This document shows, piece after piece, positions 25,619 through 36,000 of a DNA stretch of 64,000 bases. The position numbers and the translations under genes were made by a program. The stretch is taken from contig JAILIS010000032.1 of the NCBI GenBank assembly GCA_024695145.1, positions 186,001-250,000 of the forward strand, in the 5' to 3' direction. The DNA comes from Lachnospiraceae bacterium (GTDB lineage Bacteria > Bacillota > Clostridia > Lachnospirales > Lachnospiraceae). Each line of letters begins with the position of its first letter. Position 1 is the first letter of the stretch. The notes under the pieces were generated by a model. That model was not told the origin of the DNA. It made no database searches and saw only the letters and a program-made list of their open reading frames with translations.

Positions 25619-26821
25619 ATGAATATTTCGATACTCGGTGCGGGTACGATCGCCGGTGTCATGGCAACCACATTACAGCCGCTCAAAGACGTAACGTGCT
25701 ATGCCGTTGCTGCCCGCGACCGCGAAAGAGCACAGGTGTTTGCGGACAGACACGGGTTTGTAAGGGCATACGGATCATACAAGGATATGCTTGAGGATCC
25801 CGAAGTCGAACTTGTATATATAGCAACGCCTCATTCACATCACTATGAGCAGATCAAGATGTGTCTCAATCACGGAAAACATGTGCTGTGCGAGAAGCCG
25901 CTCACGGCAAACGCCCGTCAGGCCGAAGAAGTATTCAGACTGGCAGAGTCCAGGGGTCTTCTTCTGACGGAAGCTTTGTGGACCAGATATATGCCCATGG
26001 CAAAGAAGATCGTCGAAGTCGTCAATTCCGGTATCATAGGACGTCCGTCGTCATTGTGCGCGAATTTCGGCCTGCCGATGGAACACAAGAAAAGGATCGT
26101 TGATCTGTCACTGTGCGGAGGTGCACTGCTTGATGTGGGAGTTTACGCACTGAACTTTGCATCAATGGTCTTCGGTGCAGATATCGAGAGTATCGCAGCG
26201 AACTGTGTCAGATACCACTCGGGTGTGGATGCGCAGGAGACGATCATGCTGAGCTACCGTGACGGAAGGATGGCAACGCTCTATTCCACGATGCTCGCAC
26301 AGACTGACAGAAGAGCCGTGATCAGCGGTTCAAACGGACATATAGAAGTTGAGAACATCGTCAATTTTGAGACGATGAAAGTATATAATCTCGAACGCAG
26401 GGTCGTTGCGGAATATGCGGCGCCCATGCAGGTGACAGGATACGAGTACGAAGTCCAGTCTGCAATGAAGGCGATCAGGGAAGGCGCGCTCGAGTGCCCG
26501 GAGATGCCGCATTACGAAACGATCTTCATCATGCGGCTCATGGACAGCATCAGAGCATCGTGGGATCTGCGCTTCCCGTATGAGGTAGAGAGAGTGGAGG
26601 ATGATCCCGAGGAGGATCCGGCAGTTACAGCCAGAAGGCTCGAAGAGGAAAAACGTGCCGAGGAGGCCAGAAAGGCTGCCGAAGAAGCCAAAAAGGAAAC
26701 CGAAGAGGCCGTAAAGCGAGCCGAGGAGAAGCAGGTCGAGGTTGACGCTGCCAAAGAAGAGGCACGGGCAGAACTCGATGTCCCGACCGATCCGGATGAT
26801 TTTGAGGAAGATAACGAATAA
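25619..26821 (+). CDS. Gfo/Idh/MocA-family oxidoreductase with a charged C-terminal tail
   Basis: A Rossmann NAD(P)-binding start (ISILGAGTIAGVMA), the CEKPL motif near residue 93 with the catalytic-site Lys, and GGALLDVGVYALN near 162 place it in the Gfo/Idh/MocA dehydrogenases, close to the trans-dihydrodiol/dimeric dihydrodiol dehydrogenase-like group. These enzymes oxidise or reduce sugars and inositols. The usual length is 320-350; here an extra 70 residues (about 330-400) of Glu/Lys/Ala-rich heptads form a predicted single alpha helix or coiled coil, ending in an acidic stretch. The ribosome binding site GGGGG is six to seven bases before the ATG. The substrate cannot be told. Confidence 0.84.
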   Translation: MNISILGAGTIAGVMATTLQPLKDVTCYAVAARDRERAQVFADRHGFVRAYGSYKDMLEDPEVELVYIATPHSHHYEQIKMCLNHGKHVLCEKPLTANARQAEEVFRLAESRGLLLTEALWTRYMPMAKKIVEVVNSGIIGRPSSLCANFGLPMEHKKRIVDLSLCGGALLDVGVYALNFASMVFGADIESIAANCVRYHSGVDAQETIMLSYRDGRMATLYSTMLAQTDRRAVISGSNGHIEVENIVNFETMKVYNLERRVVAEYAAPMQVTGYEYEVQSAMKAIREGALECPEMPHYETIFIMRLMDSIRASWDLRFPYEVERVEDDPEEDPAVTARRLEEEKRAEEARKAAEEAKKETEEAVKRAEEKQVEVDAAKEEARAELDVPTDPDDFEEDNE

Positions 26822-26848
26822 ATTCTTTGAATTTTTGGCGAAATCATA

Positions 26849-26877
26849 TTGACATGCGCAGGCAATACGCATAAAAT
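26849..26877 (+). promoter_or_regulatory. Strong sigma-A promoter of rpsT
   Basis: Consensus TTGACA at 26849-26854, 17-base spacer, TAAAAT at 26872-26877. Transcription near 26884 gives a leader of about 87 bases, longer than needed for initiation; a small GGGA/TCCC hairpin lies at 26931-26945 just before the ribosome binding site. Confidence 0.82.
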
Positions 26878-26970
26878 ATACAAGCGTGTATCGGCAGGTA
26901 TATCTCGTGTCTCATATCTGACGAACGCAAGGGATGCAAGTTCCCAATATGTTTGACAGGAGGTGAAATC

Positions 26971-27234
26971 GTGGCAAATATCAAATCCGCAAAGAAGAGG
27001 ATCCTTGTTATCAACACCAGGACTGATCGCAACAAAGCAATCAGATCCAGGGTTAAGACATATGTTAAAAAGGTATATCAGGCAGTTGAGTCAGGTGATA
27101 AGGAAGCGGCAGCAGAGAGTCTGCGTGTTGCGACAAGCGAACTTTCCAAAGCCGGTTCAAAGGGTATCTACCACAAGAACACAGTATCGAGGAAGATCTC
27201 ACGTCTGTGTGCTGCTGTTAACAAAATGGCTTGA
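26971..27234 (+). CDS. rpsT: 30S ribosomal protein S20
   Basis: S20 binds 16S rRNA early in small-subunit assembly. The 87 residues begin VANIKSAKKR and contain the basic helices (NKAIRSRVKTYVKKVYQAV) and the KGIYHKNTVSRKISRL signature. The start is GTG, fixed by a perfect AGGAGGTGA seven bases upstream and by the conserved ANIKSAKKR N terminus; the longer frame beginning at 26953 would include the ribosome binding site. It has its own strong promoter and terminator, followed by lepA, the order seen in other Firmicutes. Confidence 0.97.
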   Translation: MANIKSAKKRILVINTRTDRNKAIRSRVKTYVKKVYQAVESGDKEAAAESLRVATSELSKAGSKGIYHKNTVSRKISRLCAAVNKMA

Positions 27235-27257
27235 ATTATGCTTGAAATATGATAGCA

Positions 27258-27298
27258 AAGAAGATACTCATACCGTCATGGGTATCTTCTTATTTTTT
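27258..27298 (+). terminator. Rho-independent terminator after rpsT
   Basis: A 14-bp stem with one T-G pair (27258-27271 with 27278-27291), a 6-base loop ACCGTC, then ATTTTTT. It separates rpsT from lepA; no clear promoter lies in the short gap behind it, so lepA may depend on read-through. Confidence 0.88.
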
Positions 27299-27321
27299 AA
27301 ATTTTCAGGGACCGGACCAGT

Positions 27322-29127
27322 ATGGATCAGGATCATATCAGAAATTTTTGTATAATCGCACATATCGATCACGGAAAATCAACCCTTGCGGACCGTATCA
27401 TAGAAAAGACCGGACTGCTTACGAGCCGTGAGATGCAGGAGCAGGTTCTCGACAACATGGATCTTGAAAGAGAACGCGGCATCACCATCAAATCGCAGGC
27501 TGTAAGAACCATCTACAAGGCGAAAGACGGGCAGGAGTATACGTTCAATCTTATCGATACCCCGGGGCATGTTGATTTTAACTATGAAGTTTCAAGGTCC
27601 CTTGCGGCATGCGACGGGGCCATACTCGTCGTGGATGCGGCACAGGGTATAGAGGCGCAGACGCTTGCAAATGTCTACCTTGCGCTTGATCATGATCTCG
27701 ATGTATTTCCCGTCATCAACAAGATAGATCTTCCGTCTGCCCAGCCGGATCGCGTCATCAATGAGATAGAGGACGTGATCGGCATAGAAGCACAGGATGC
27801 ACCGAGGATATCCGCAAAGCTTGGCATCGGGATTGAGGATGTTCTTGAAGCGGTCGTAAAAAAAGTCCCGCCTCCCGACGGAGACAGTCAGCGGCCGCTT
27901 AAGGCGCTCATATTTGACTCCATATACGATGCATATAAAGGCGTCATAGTGTTCTTCCGCATGATGGACGGAAAGGTAAAAAGGGGCACAAAGGTGCGTA
28001 TGATGGCAACGGGCGCGACAGCCGAAGTGGTCGAGGTCGGAACGTTCGGTGCCGGACAGTTCATACCGTGTGACGAACTTAGCGCCGGAATGGTCGGATA
28101 CCTTACGGCGTCCATCAAAAACGTCCGCGATACGATGGTCGGTGATACGATAACCGAGGATGACAGGCCGTGCGAGTCTGCACTTCCCGGATACAAGAAA
28201 GTACAGTCGATGGTGTTCTGCGGAATGTACCCGGCTGACGGTGCCAAGTATCCGGATTTAAGGGACGCCCTTGAAAAACTTCAGTTAAATGATGCTTCCC
28301 TTAATTACGAGCCGGAGACGAGCGTGGCGCTGGGGTTCGGTTTCAGATGCGGTTTTCTTGGACTGCTTCACCTGGAGATAGTTCAGGAAAGACTCGAGAG
28401 AGAATACAATCTGGATCTTGTGACGACGGCTCCGAGCGTTGTCTACAAAGTGTACAGGACGAACGGTGAAGTGACGGATCTTACCAATCCCACCAATCTT
28501 CCGGATCCGTCAGAGATAGACCATATGGAAGAACCCATAGTTTCTGCCGAGATCATGGTGACCAAGGATTTTGTCGGTCCCATCATGGAACTGTGCCAGT
28601 CAAGGCGCGGCAGATATCTGTCCATGGAATACATCGAAGAGACCAGGGCACTTCTCAAATACGAACTGCCTCTCAACGAGATCATATACGATTTTTTTGA
28701 TGCATTAAAATCGCGGTCCAGAGGTTATGCATCATTCGATTATGATCTTAAAGGATATGAAGTATCAAATCTCATCAAGCTTGACATACTTGTCAATCAC
28801 GAAGAGGTTGATGCACTGTCGTTCATAGTGCATGCCGACAGTGCTTATGAGCGGGGCCGCAAAATGTGCGAGAAGCTCAAGGAAGAGATACCGAGGCATC
28901 TGTTTGAAATACCGATACAGGCTGCGGTCGGCGGCAGGATAATCGCCCGTGAGACGGTGAAAGCCGTCAGAAAAGACGTACTTGCAAAATGTTACGGCGG
29001 AGATATCACGCGTAAGAAAAAGCTTCTTGAAAAGCAGAAGGAAGGTAAGAAACGCATGCGGCAGATAGGCAGCGTGGAGATACCGCAGAAGGCTTTCATG
29101 AGCGTACTTAAACTTGACAGTGAATAA
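27322..29127 (+). CDS. lepA: Elongation factor 4 (LepA), ribosomal back-translocase
   Basis: LepA is a GTPase that binds ribosomes and supports initiation/assembly under stress. The G motifs are intact: AHIDHGKST (G1, near 13), the RGIT switch, DTPGHVDF (G3) near 77, NKIDLPSA (G4) near 131. The C-terminal LepA-specific domain ends [27 protein letters not shown]. The length of 601 aa is typical. The ribosome binding site is poor (AGGGA about ten bases away). It overlaps hemW by one base (TAATG), an old linkage kept in many Firmicutes. Confidence 0.97.
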   Translation: MDQDHIRNFCIIAHIDHGKSTLADRIIEKTGLLTSREMQEQVLDNMDLERERGITIKSQAVRTIYKAKDGQEYTFNLIDTPGHVDFNYEVSRSLAACDGAILVVDAAQGIEAQTLANVYLALDHDLDVFPVINKIDLPSAQPDRVINEIEDVIGIEAQDAPRISAKLGIGIEDVLEAVVKKVPPPDGDSQRPLKALIFDSIYDAYKGVIVFFRMMDGKVKRGTKVRMMATGATAEVVEVGTFGAGQFIPCDELSAGMVGYLTASIKNVRDTMVGDTITEDDRPCESALPGYKKVQSMVFCGMYPADGAKYPDLRDALEKLQLNDASLNYEPETSVALGFGFRCGFLGLLHLEIVQERLEREYNLDLVTTAPSVVYKVYRTNGEVTDLTNPTNLPDPSEIDHMEEPIVSAEIMVTKDFVGPIMELCQSRRGRYLSMEYIEETRALLKYELPLNEIIYDFFDALKSRSRGYASFDYDLKGYEVSNLIKLDILVNHEEVDALSFIVHADSAYERGRKMCEKLKEEIPRHLFEIPIQAAVGGRIIARETVKAVRKDVLAKCYGGDITRKKKLLEKQKEGKKRMRQIGSVEIPQKAFMSVLKLDSE

Positions 29128-30257
29128 TGCAGATATATATACATATTCCGTTTTGTGAAAAAAAATGTAATTACTGTGATTTTCTTTCGGGTCCCGCAGA
29201 CGCCTCCGTCCGCGAGATGTATGTTAATGCGCTGATAAAAGAGATCAGGGGACGTGCGGCTAATGTCGGAAGACACGACAGGGTGAGTACGATATATTTC
29301 GGCGGAGGAACACCGAGCGTTCTTTCGGCGAAACAGCTCGGAGACCTGATATTTACGATAGGCCAGGAATACTCGGTAGAAAGTGATGCCGAGATAACGA
29401 TAGAGGTCAATCCCAAAAGTGCCGACAGGGACAAACTGTATTTCTTAAGAGCCAACGGGTTCAACAGGCTCTCGATCGGAATGCAGTCAAGCCACAGAGG
29501 TGAACTGGAGCTTCTCGGGAGGATCCATACGTACGAGGATTTTCTGACATGCTACGGTAATGCGAGGGATACGGGATTTTCAAATATAAGCGTGGATATA
29601 ATGACCGCTGTCCCCGGACAGACCGAGCAGATGCTCGCCTCGACCGTGGATAAAGTCATCGCGCTCGATCCGGAGCACATCAGCACATACAGCCTGACCA
29701 TCGAGCGGGGCACTCCGTTCTATGAGCGGTTCGGAGACATAGAAGGACCGGTGATCGGTGAAGAGGCGGAGCGAAGACTATACTGGATGACGGTAGATAA
29801 GCTCAAGGACAGAGGATACCGTCATTACGAGATATCCAATTTTGCAAAGCCCGGGTATGAGAGCCGCCACAACAGCGGATACTGGAAGAGAAAGGATTAT
29901 CTCGGTATGGGACTCGGAGCCAGTTCATGTACAGTGACACCGGGCGGTGATGAACGAAGCCGGAACGTGACCGACCTTAAAACATATCTTGAAAATCCCC
30001 TGGCCAGGGAAGAGAGCAATGTGCTCAGCCGAAACGATATGATCGAGGAGACGATGTACCTCGGACTCCGTATGATGGAGGGCGTGGATACCGATGATTT
30101 CGAGAAGAAATTCGGTGTCACGGTAAGATCTTTATACGGTGACGTGATCGATGATCTTGTCGCACAGGGTCTCATCTACGAAGGGAGCAGCAGTCTGTCG
30201 CTGACTGATCTGGGTATCGATTACGGCAATCATGTATTTGCGAAGTTCCTGTGGTAA
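29127..30257 (+). CDS. hemW: Radical SAM heme chaperone HemW
   Basis: The N terminus IYIHIPFCEKKCNYCDF holds the CxxxCxxC motif (Cys10, Cys14, Cys17) for the 4Fe-4S cluster of radical SAM enzymes. It lacks the extra N-terminal part and fourth Cys seen in true HemN, so it is the HemW type that hands heme to target proteins and not a coproporphyrinogen oxidase. Other signs: TIYFGGGTPS, EVNPKS, NRLSIGMQS, YSLTIERGTPF and NSGYW. Length 376 aa is normal. It is translationally coupled to lepA. Confidence 0.94.
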   Translation: MQIYIHIPFCEKKCNYCDFLSGPADASVREMYVNALIKEIRGRAANVGRHDRVSTIYFGGGTPSVLSAKQLGDLIFTIGQEYSVESDAEITIEVNPKSADRDKLYFLRANGFNRLSIGMQSSHRGELELLGRIHTYEDFLTCYGNARDTGFSNISVDIMTAVPGQTEQMLASTVDKVIALDPEHISTYSLTIERGTPFYERFGDIEGPVIGEEAERRLYWMTVDKLKDRGYRHYEISNFAKPGYESRHNSGYWKRKDYLGMGLGASSCTVTPGGDERSRNVTDLKTYLENPLAREESNVLSRNDMIEETMYLGLRMMEGVDTDDFEKKFGVTVRSLYGDVIDDLVAQGLIYEGSSSLSLTDLGIDYGNHVFAKFLW

Positions 30258-30290
30258 CACCTGTCCTCTTCGCATAAAGGAAACCATTTG

Positions 30291-31532
30291 ATGAACAGAT
30301 TAAAGAATATACGCATCAGCGAAATATATTACCCGCTTATCGCGATCGCCTATGCCGCGACACTGATTTTTTCATCCATGCGTCCCGGAGTGTGCGGCGC
30401 CGTACTGATGCTTATCGTGCTTGCTGAAAGCATTGTGCGAAAAGATCTTAAGACATGGCATACAAGTGATATCATAGCGGCAGCTTTTTTTGCATATCAG
30501 ACTCTGTCCGTAATATGGCTTATCCGGGCAGGCTATCCCTTATCGGTCTTTTTACAGGAATTCATATCATCGACGCTTCCGATGGTCTTTTATATTGTCG
30601 GAAGATCGGCCGGCGGCAGGACCGGTAAATGGTATGCGGCATATATTTATGCGATCGCATTTCTCGGTATTGTCGGAATGGTAATGTATATTCTGGCACC
30701 GCAGTTTTACTGCGACTGGGCATACAGGTGGAGTTATATCTCAAAAGCCGATGCTGCCACCATGCGTGTCCGGATGCATTCGGTCGTCGGAAGCACATGC
30801 TTAAGCTTTTTATCTGTTGCCGGAATGCTGGCGGCGTCTTTTTTTCTGACGGATCACGATGATAACGTATCTGCGGCAACTTCTGAAAGAAGATCAGGAA
30901 AGAGAGTGGCATTTGCCGTCTTCTTTATGGCACTGTGCCTGCTCATCGCGATCATGGCAAATCAGCGCAGCGGCCTCGTGGCGGCCGCTTTTGTGCTCGT
31001 ATATGTGAATTATCTTCTGTTCTTCAGACTTGACCTTATCCCGAAACGGTATTTTGTCATAGAGATCATAACCGTTGTAATTCTGTTCTTCGGAGTAAGT
31101 TTTGTGAGGTTTGATTTTATACTGAAGTTCTGGTACAGGATCATCTCGCTTCCGACGGCTGTATCGCAGCGCAGCGAACAGTGGGTTGCGGCGGTGAACA
31201 ATATGTACAGTTCCTGGATCGGTAACGGACTCGGTGCGAACGGGCACCGTGCCATAGGTATCGAGGATGCCCATGTGATCGCCGACGGCGGTCTTGTAAA
31301 GCTGTACTGCGAGAACGGTGTTTTGGGATTTTCACTGTGGGTATATCTTATGATCCTCGCATTGTCGGGCGGGATCAAAAATATCAGAAAGCACTATGCG
31401 GAAGTTGGAATCGTGACTGTTGCGATACTTCAGTCCATCGGATCGAACATGCTCGCTTTTCAGATATGTGCGCCGGTATTCTGGTTTGCTGTCGGACGGT
31501 GCTGTATCGATGATGCAAAAAACGAAAAGTAA
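30291..31532 (+). CDS. O-antigen ligase/polymerase-like membrane protein
   Basis: The product (413 aa) has about ten membrane helices and the long extracytoplasmic loop of the Wzy/WaaL group, here SLPTAVSQRSEQWVAAV... with GNGLGANGH and ADGGLVKLYCENGVLGF, a pattern (GxGxG...H...DN/DGG-x-x-x-x-x-x-ExG) typical of O-antigen ligase (Wzy_C) proteins. Such proteins join or polymerise glycan chains outside the membrane. A TTG at 30288 is also possible; AAAGGA lies six bases before it and nine before the ATG used. The gene stands alone between hemW and the aminopeptidase, so its glycan is not evident. Confidence 0.75.
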   Translation: MNRLKNIRISEIYYPLIAIAYAATLIFSSMRPGVCGAVLMLIVLAESIVRKDLKTWHTSDIIAAAFFAYQTLSVIWLIRAGYPLSVFLQEFISSTLPMVFYIVGRSAGGRTGKWYAAYIYAIAFLGIVGMVMYILAPQFYCDWAYRWSYISKADAATMRVRMHSVVGSTCLSFLSVAGMLAASFFLTDHDDNVSAATSERRSGKRVAFAVFFMALCLLIAIMANQRSGLVAAAFVLVYVNYLLFFRLDLIPKRYFVIEIITVVILFFGVSFVRFDFILKFWYRIISLPTAVSQRSEQWVAAVNNMYSSWIGNGLGANGHRAIGIEDAHVIADGGLVKLYCENGVLGFSLWVYLMILALSGGIKNIRKHYAEVGIVTVAILQSIGSNMLAFQICAPVFWFAVGRCCIDDAKNEK

Positions 31533-31556
31533 ATATTATAAATACGGAGGTCACTT

Positions 31557-32969
31557 ATGGAAGCAAAGAATGTATGGAAAGATTACACTGCAAGGCAGCT
31601 GAAGGAATGTGAAGCTTTAAACCGTGAGTACAAGGAGTTCCTTGACGCGGGCAAGACCGAACGTGAATGCGTCGACGTCATCATTTCGATGGCCGAGGAG
31701 AAAGGGTATGTTGAGCTTTCCGAAAAGCTTAAGGGAAGAGCGCGCCTGAAAAAGGGTGACAAAGTATATGCCGTGAACATGAACAAGTCCGTTACGGTTT
31801 TTAATATCGGAAGCGGGCCCCTGTCCGACGGCATGAACATTCTCGGCGCGCATATAGACTCCCCGAGAATGGACGTAAAGTCAAACCCTCTGTACGAGGA
31901 CAGCTCCATTGCATATCTTGACACACATTATTACGGCGGCGTCAAGAAATACCAGTGGGTCACGATACCTCTTTCACTGCACGGGGTGATCGTGAAAAAG
32001 GACGGTACGACCGTTATACTTGACATAGGCGAAGACGACGATGATCCGGTATTTTTCGTATCCGATCTGCTCATTCATCTTGCTTCAAAACAGATGGAAA
32101 AGAAGGGCTCCGAGGTCATAGAGGGAGAGGCGCTTGATATCATAGTCGGAAACCGCCCTCTTGTCGTAAAGGGAAAGAAGGGCGATGACGGGAAGGAAGA
32201 CAAGGATCCCGTAAAGGCCATGATACTGAAAGTGCTCAAGGATGACTACGGTGTTGAGGAAGAGGATTTTCTGTCCGCGGAGCTTGAGGTCGTTCCTGCC
32301 GGAAAGGCAAGAGATGCCGGTCTTGACAGGAGCATGATACTTGCTTACGGGCAGGATGACAGAGTCTGCGCTTTTACGTCACTGTATGCGTTCTTACAGT
32401 GCAGCGATGTAAAGAGAACATCATGCCTCATCCTTACCGACAAGGAAGAGATAGGGTCTGTCGGAGCAACAGGCATGACATCCCTGTTTTTTGAAAATAC
32501 CATCGCAAAGCTTATAGACAAAGAAGGAACCTACAGTGAACTGAAACTGCGTGACTGTCTTGCAAATTCATGCATGCTCTCCTCGGATGTCAATGCTGCA
32601 TATGATCCGAGCTATGCGTCATCGTTTGATAAGAGAAATGCTTCATACATGGGAGGCGGCATGGTATTTTCCAAGTTCACGGGCTCCCGCGGAAAATCCG
32701 GATCCAATGATGCCAATGCCGAATACATAGCATATCTTCGAAAGGTCCTTGATGATGCCAAGGTCTCATACCAGATAGCCGAACTCGGAAAGGTGGATAT
32801 CGGCGGCGGCGGTACCATCGCTTACATAATGGCAAAGTACGGAATGAACGTCATAGATGCCGGTGTTGCGGTGCTTAACATGCATGCTCCTTATGAGGCC
32901 ACGAGCAAGGCTGACGTATATGAGACGATGAGAGGATATGTGGCATTTCTCAATGCCCCGGGAATGTAA
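31557..32969 (+). CDS. M18-family aminopeptidase
   Basis: This is a dinuclear zinc aminopeptidase, a cytosolic enzyme that trims N-terminal residues from peptides. The metal ligands are visible: GAHIDSPRMD (His99, Asp101) near the start, TDKEEIGSVGATGM with the catalytic Glu pair near 302, SSDVNAAYDP (Asp) near 345, and NMHAPYEATSKADVYE (His) near 441. The length (470 aa) fits M18 enzymes. ACGGAGGT lies about seven bases before the ATG. It is 24 bases after the membrane protein gene and likely shares its transcript. Confidence 0.93.
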   Translation: MEAKNVWKDYTARQLKECEALNREYKEFLDAGKTERECVDVIISMAEEKGYVELSEKLKGRARLKKGDKVYAVNMNKSVTVFNIGSGPLSDGMNILGAHIDSPRMDVKSNPLYEDSSIAYLDTHYYGGVKKYQWVTIPLSLHGVIVKKDGTTVILDIGEDDDDPVFFVSDLLIHLASKQMEKKGSEVIEGEALDIIVGNRPLVVKGKKGDDGKEDKDPVKAMILKVLKDDYGVEEEDFLSAELEVVPAGKARDAGLDRSMILAYGQDDRVCAFTSLYAFLQCSDVKRTSCLILTDKEEIGSVGATGMTSLFFENTIAKLIDKEGTYSELKLRDCLANSCMLSSDVNAAYDPSYASSFDKRNASYMGGGMVFSKFTGSRGKSGSNDANAEYIAYLRKVLDDAKVSYQIAELGKVDIGGGGTIAYIMAKYGMNVIDAGVAVLNMHAPYEATSKADVYETMRGYVAFLNAPGM

Positions 32970-32992
32970 AACAAATAGAGAATTATATGTAA

Positions 32993-33020
32993 AAATCAGT
33001 GGCGCATCGTCTCCTGATTT
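32993..33020. repeat. Inverted repeat over the -35 region of the EAL gene promoter
   Basis: AAATCAG (32993-32999) and CTGATTT (33014-33020) are perfect inverted copies separated by 14 bases, ending two bases before the TATAAT box. No T run follows, so an operator is more likely than a terminator. Confidence 0.4.
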
Positions 33021-33022
33021 AG

Positions 33023-33028
33023 TATAAT
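33023..33028 (+). promoter_or_regulatory. -10 box of the EAL gene promoter
   Basis: A perfect TATAAT (33023-33028) lies 35 bases before the ATG. The -35 region 17 bases upstream (TGGCGC) is poor, so the promoter may need an activator or be weak. Confidence 0.5.
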
Positions 33029-33063
33029 TAGCTATAAGTGTGATTATGCCCTCAGGAGATGAT

Positions 33064-36000
33064 ATGCACCAGTTTTCCGAGAATCTGTTCCAGAACGCAA
33101 TAGACCTTAATGACACCATCGTCTTCGAATACAACGCAGTCGATGATGTCATCACGTTCTCGGACAATATCAAGAAATATATACCCATCCCAATCAGGCT
33201 GTCTGCTTTCGTTTCCAAACTGGGTTATCTGGGCAAGATCTTTGACGGCGATATAGAAAAAGCCATTTCTTTTTTCACCCTTAATGAAAACATGGATAAG
33301 GTCCGTATGGAGTATATACGGTTTCTTGATTTTGCGGGAGAGTACTGCTGGTATCAGCTGAAGGGCCGCGTTGAGTGCGCTGAAGACGGGAGGATCACCA
33401 GCGTATACGGAACACTTGCCTATGTCGATGATGAGACGAAACATCAGGAAGAGGAAAGATCCCTTACAAGAGACCCGTTGACAAAGCTTCTGACTTCTGA
33501 AGCGTTTGCCCATGAGGTCTGTACCTATCTTGAAGAACTGCCAAAGGATGTCATCCCGAATCTGATGATAGTGGATCTGGATGATTTTGCTTCGTGGAAG
33601 AGTCTGTACGGGGATGTCAACTCAGAGGGCGCGCTGATCGAGATAGGCAGGATACTTAAGAGAGCCTTCCGCGGATCGGATGTCATAGGCAGGATAGATG
33701 TTGACCGGTTCGGCATCCTCATGAAAGGAGTCCGCGCCACAAATATACTTCTTGAACGTGCAGCATACATCAGGCAGACCGTCAAGGATGTATGGAGTGA
33801 TTTTTCAAACAACGGGTTCATCACCGTGAGCATAGGTATCGCTGCGATGCACGGCAGGGAGGCAACGCTTGAGAGACTCCAGGCCAGGGCGTTGTCTGCA
33901 CTTAATGATGCCAAGAGCAGCGGCAAGGACAACTATGTCCTCTATACGAGTGATATGGAGAGACTCGATACGTCGGTGAATCCGATCCTTTCCACCAAAG
34001 AGATGGAGATGATCAGGAATATCCTCGACCCCATGAGCTCCTGGGCCTACGCCGTTGATGACAATTACCAGCTGCTGTATCGCAACGAGGTTCTTGAAGA
34101 GAGACTCGCCAATAAGTGTGAAGGTATGTGCTATTCACAGATCAAAGGATATGCGGAGCCGTGCAGCGACTGTCCTCTGGCCGCTATGGAAAGTTCCCAG
34201 ACTTCTTTTGACTGTAACATATATTCACCTTCACTGCGCTCATCGATACCGATGCGTGTCAACCGTATCGTCATGCGAAACGGCAAGAGCGTGTTCCTGA
34301 TAGCATCGGTCAAAGAGGATATAGAAAATCAGGTCGCCGCAATGAGTGAGAGCGAGAACCGTACGAAGGAATCTCTTGTGGCGATGATGGATGTCATTTG
34401 GGACATCAACCTTTCGAAGAATACATGCGTGCGTCTGAAAGAGCAGAATATCAGAAGCTTTATCGACGTAAGGATCGAAAACTACAAAAAGTTTTGTGAT
34501 TCGTTTGCGGAAGATGTTGTCTTTGGGGAGGATAAGACCAAATTCCTCGAGAGCACGGATCCGAGTATGATCAGACAGAATGCGCTTGCCGGAAACAGAA
34601 CGATATGTACTGAGGTCCGGCTTAAAGGTATCACCGGGGATCCCGTATGGTACGGTATGTATACCGTGGTACTTTATGATCCGCATGCGGATGATAAGGA
34701 TGACATCCGTCCGGATGAGCGTATCATGATAGTATGTCTCAATCTCAATGACTACAAGAAGAGAAGTCTTGAAGCTGTCGAGACCAAGATCAAATATGAG
34801 ATCATGCATGAAAAGAGAAATATCCTGAAGGATATGGCGCTCAATTACGAGCGGTATGAAAATGTCAATGACATGATCGGCATTCTCGTATATGAATATA
34901 CGGTATCAACTGCAAGTTACTATCTGTGTTCGAACTTCGAGGATGTATTTGAACTCGACAGGAACGCTCTTACCGATGAATGGTCACTGATCACATCACT
35001 TAAGATCCATGATGATGATATGGAGATATTCAACAGATTTCTTGAGACGGCCAGAACGTCTGTCATGATACAGAGGATCACCGTCAGGATATATAACAGA
35101 TTCGGGGTTCCCATATGGTATACCATCGTCCTTCAGACGCTTCGCGGCCTGAACAATGCTCCTGTGCGCTATCTCGGTACGCTTCAGAATGTCAATACCG
35201 AGATGAAGATCAAGGCTGAGATGGAGTACCGTGCGGACTATGATTCCATGACAGGCCTGTACAATTCCGAAACCTTCTACAAGAAGGCATTGGATATCAT
35301 AAACGACAATACGGATAACAAGTTTGCCATAATCTCCATTGATGTGGACCGTTTCAGACTGATCAATGACAGATACGGGATAGATGCAGGCAACAGGACA
35401 CTTGAGACCGTCGGTAAGACGATACGCGAGGTGGCGCCGAGAGATTCCATCGCCAAAAGGTATCAGGGAGACGTATTCTCGGTCCTGCTCAAATATGAAA
35501 CAGACCAGGATCTCGTGGCATATATGTCAATGCTTTCCGACGAAATCAGGAAGGCGAGGGTCGTTCCCATGGCCATATCACTTACATACGGTATATACAA
35601 GATCGGTGACCGTGATGTACCGATAAGACTCATGTGTGACCGTGCCCGCGCGGTCAAGAAGCAGGTTAAGGGCAATGCTCTTACAAATTATGCCGTATAT
35701 GATGATGTCATCAGACTTAAGATGCGTGAGCAGGCAGAGATAGAAGAGGAGATGAATGCCGCACTCTCGAACGGTGAGTTCGTGATGTATCTGCAGCCCC
35801 AGATCGATCTCAAGACAAGAAAGCTGTGCGGAGCAGAAGCTCTGGTACGCTGGCAGCATCCCATCAAGGGTGTGCTCGTCCCGGCGCAGTTCCTTGCGCT
35901 TTTTGAAAGCAACGGATTCATCACCCGTATGGATGTTTACGTATGGGATCTTGCATGTGCATATATCAGGAGCCTTCAGGACAGGGGGATATATCTTCCT

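Noticed and set aside
26829..26848. CodY-box-like stretch upstream of rpsT
   Set aside because: Only about 10 of 15 positions match and the central CWG is broken.
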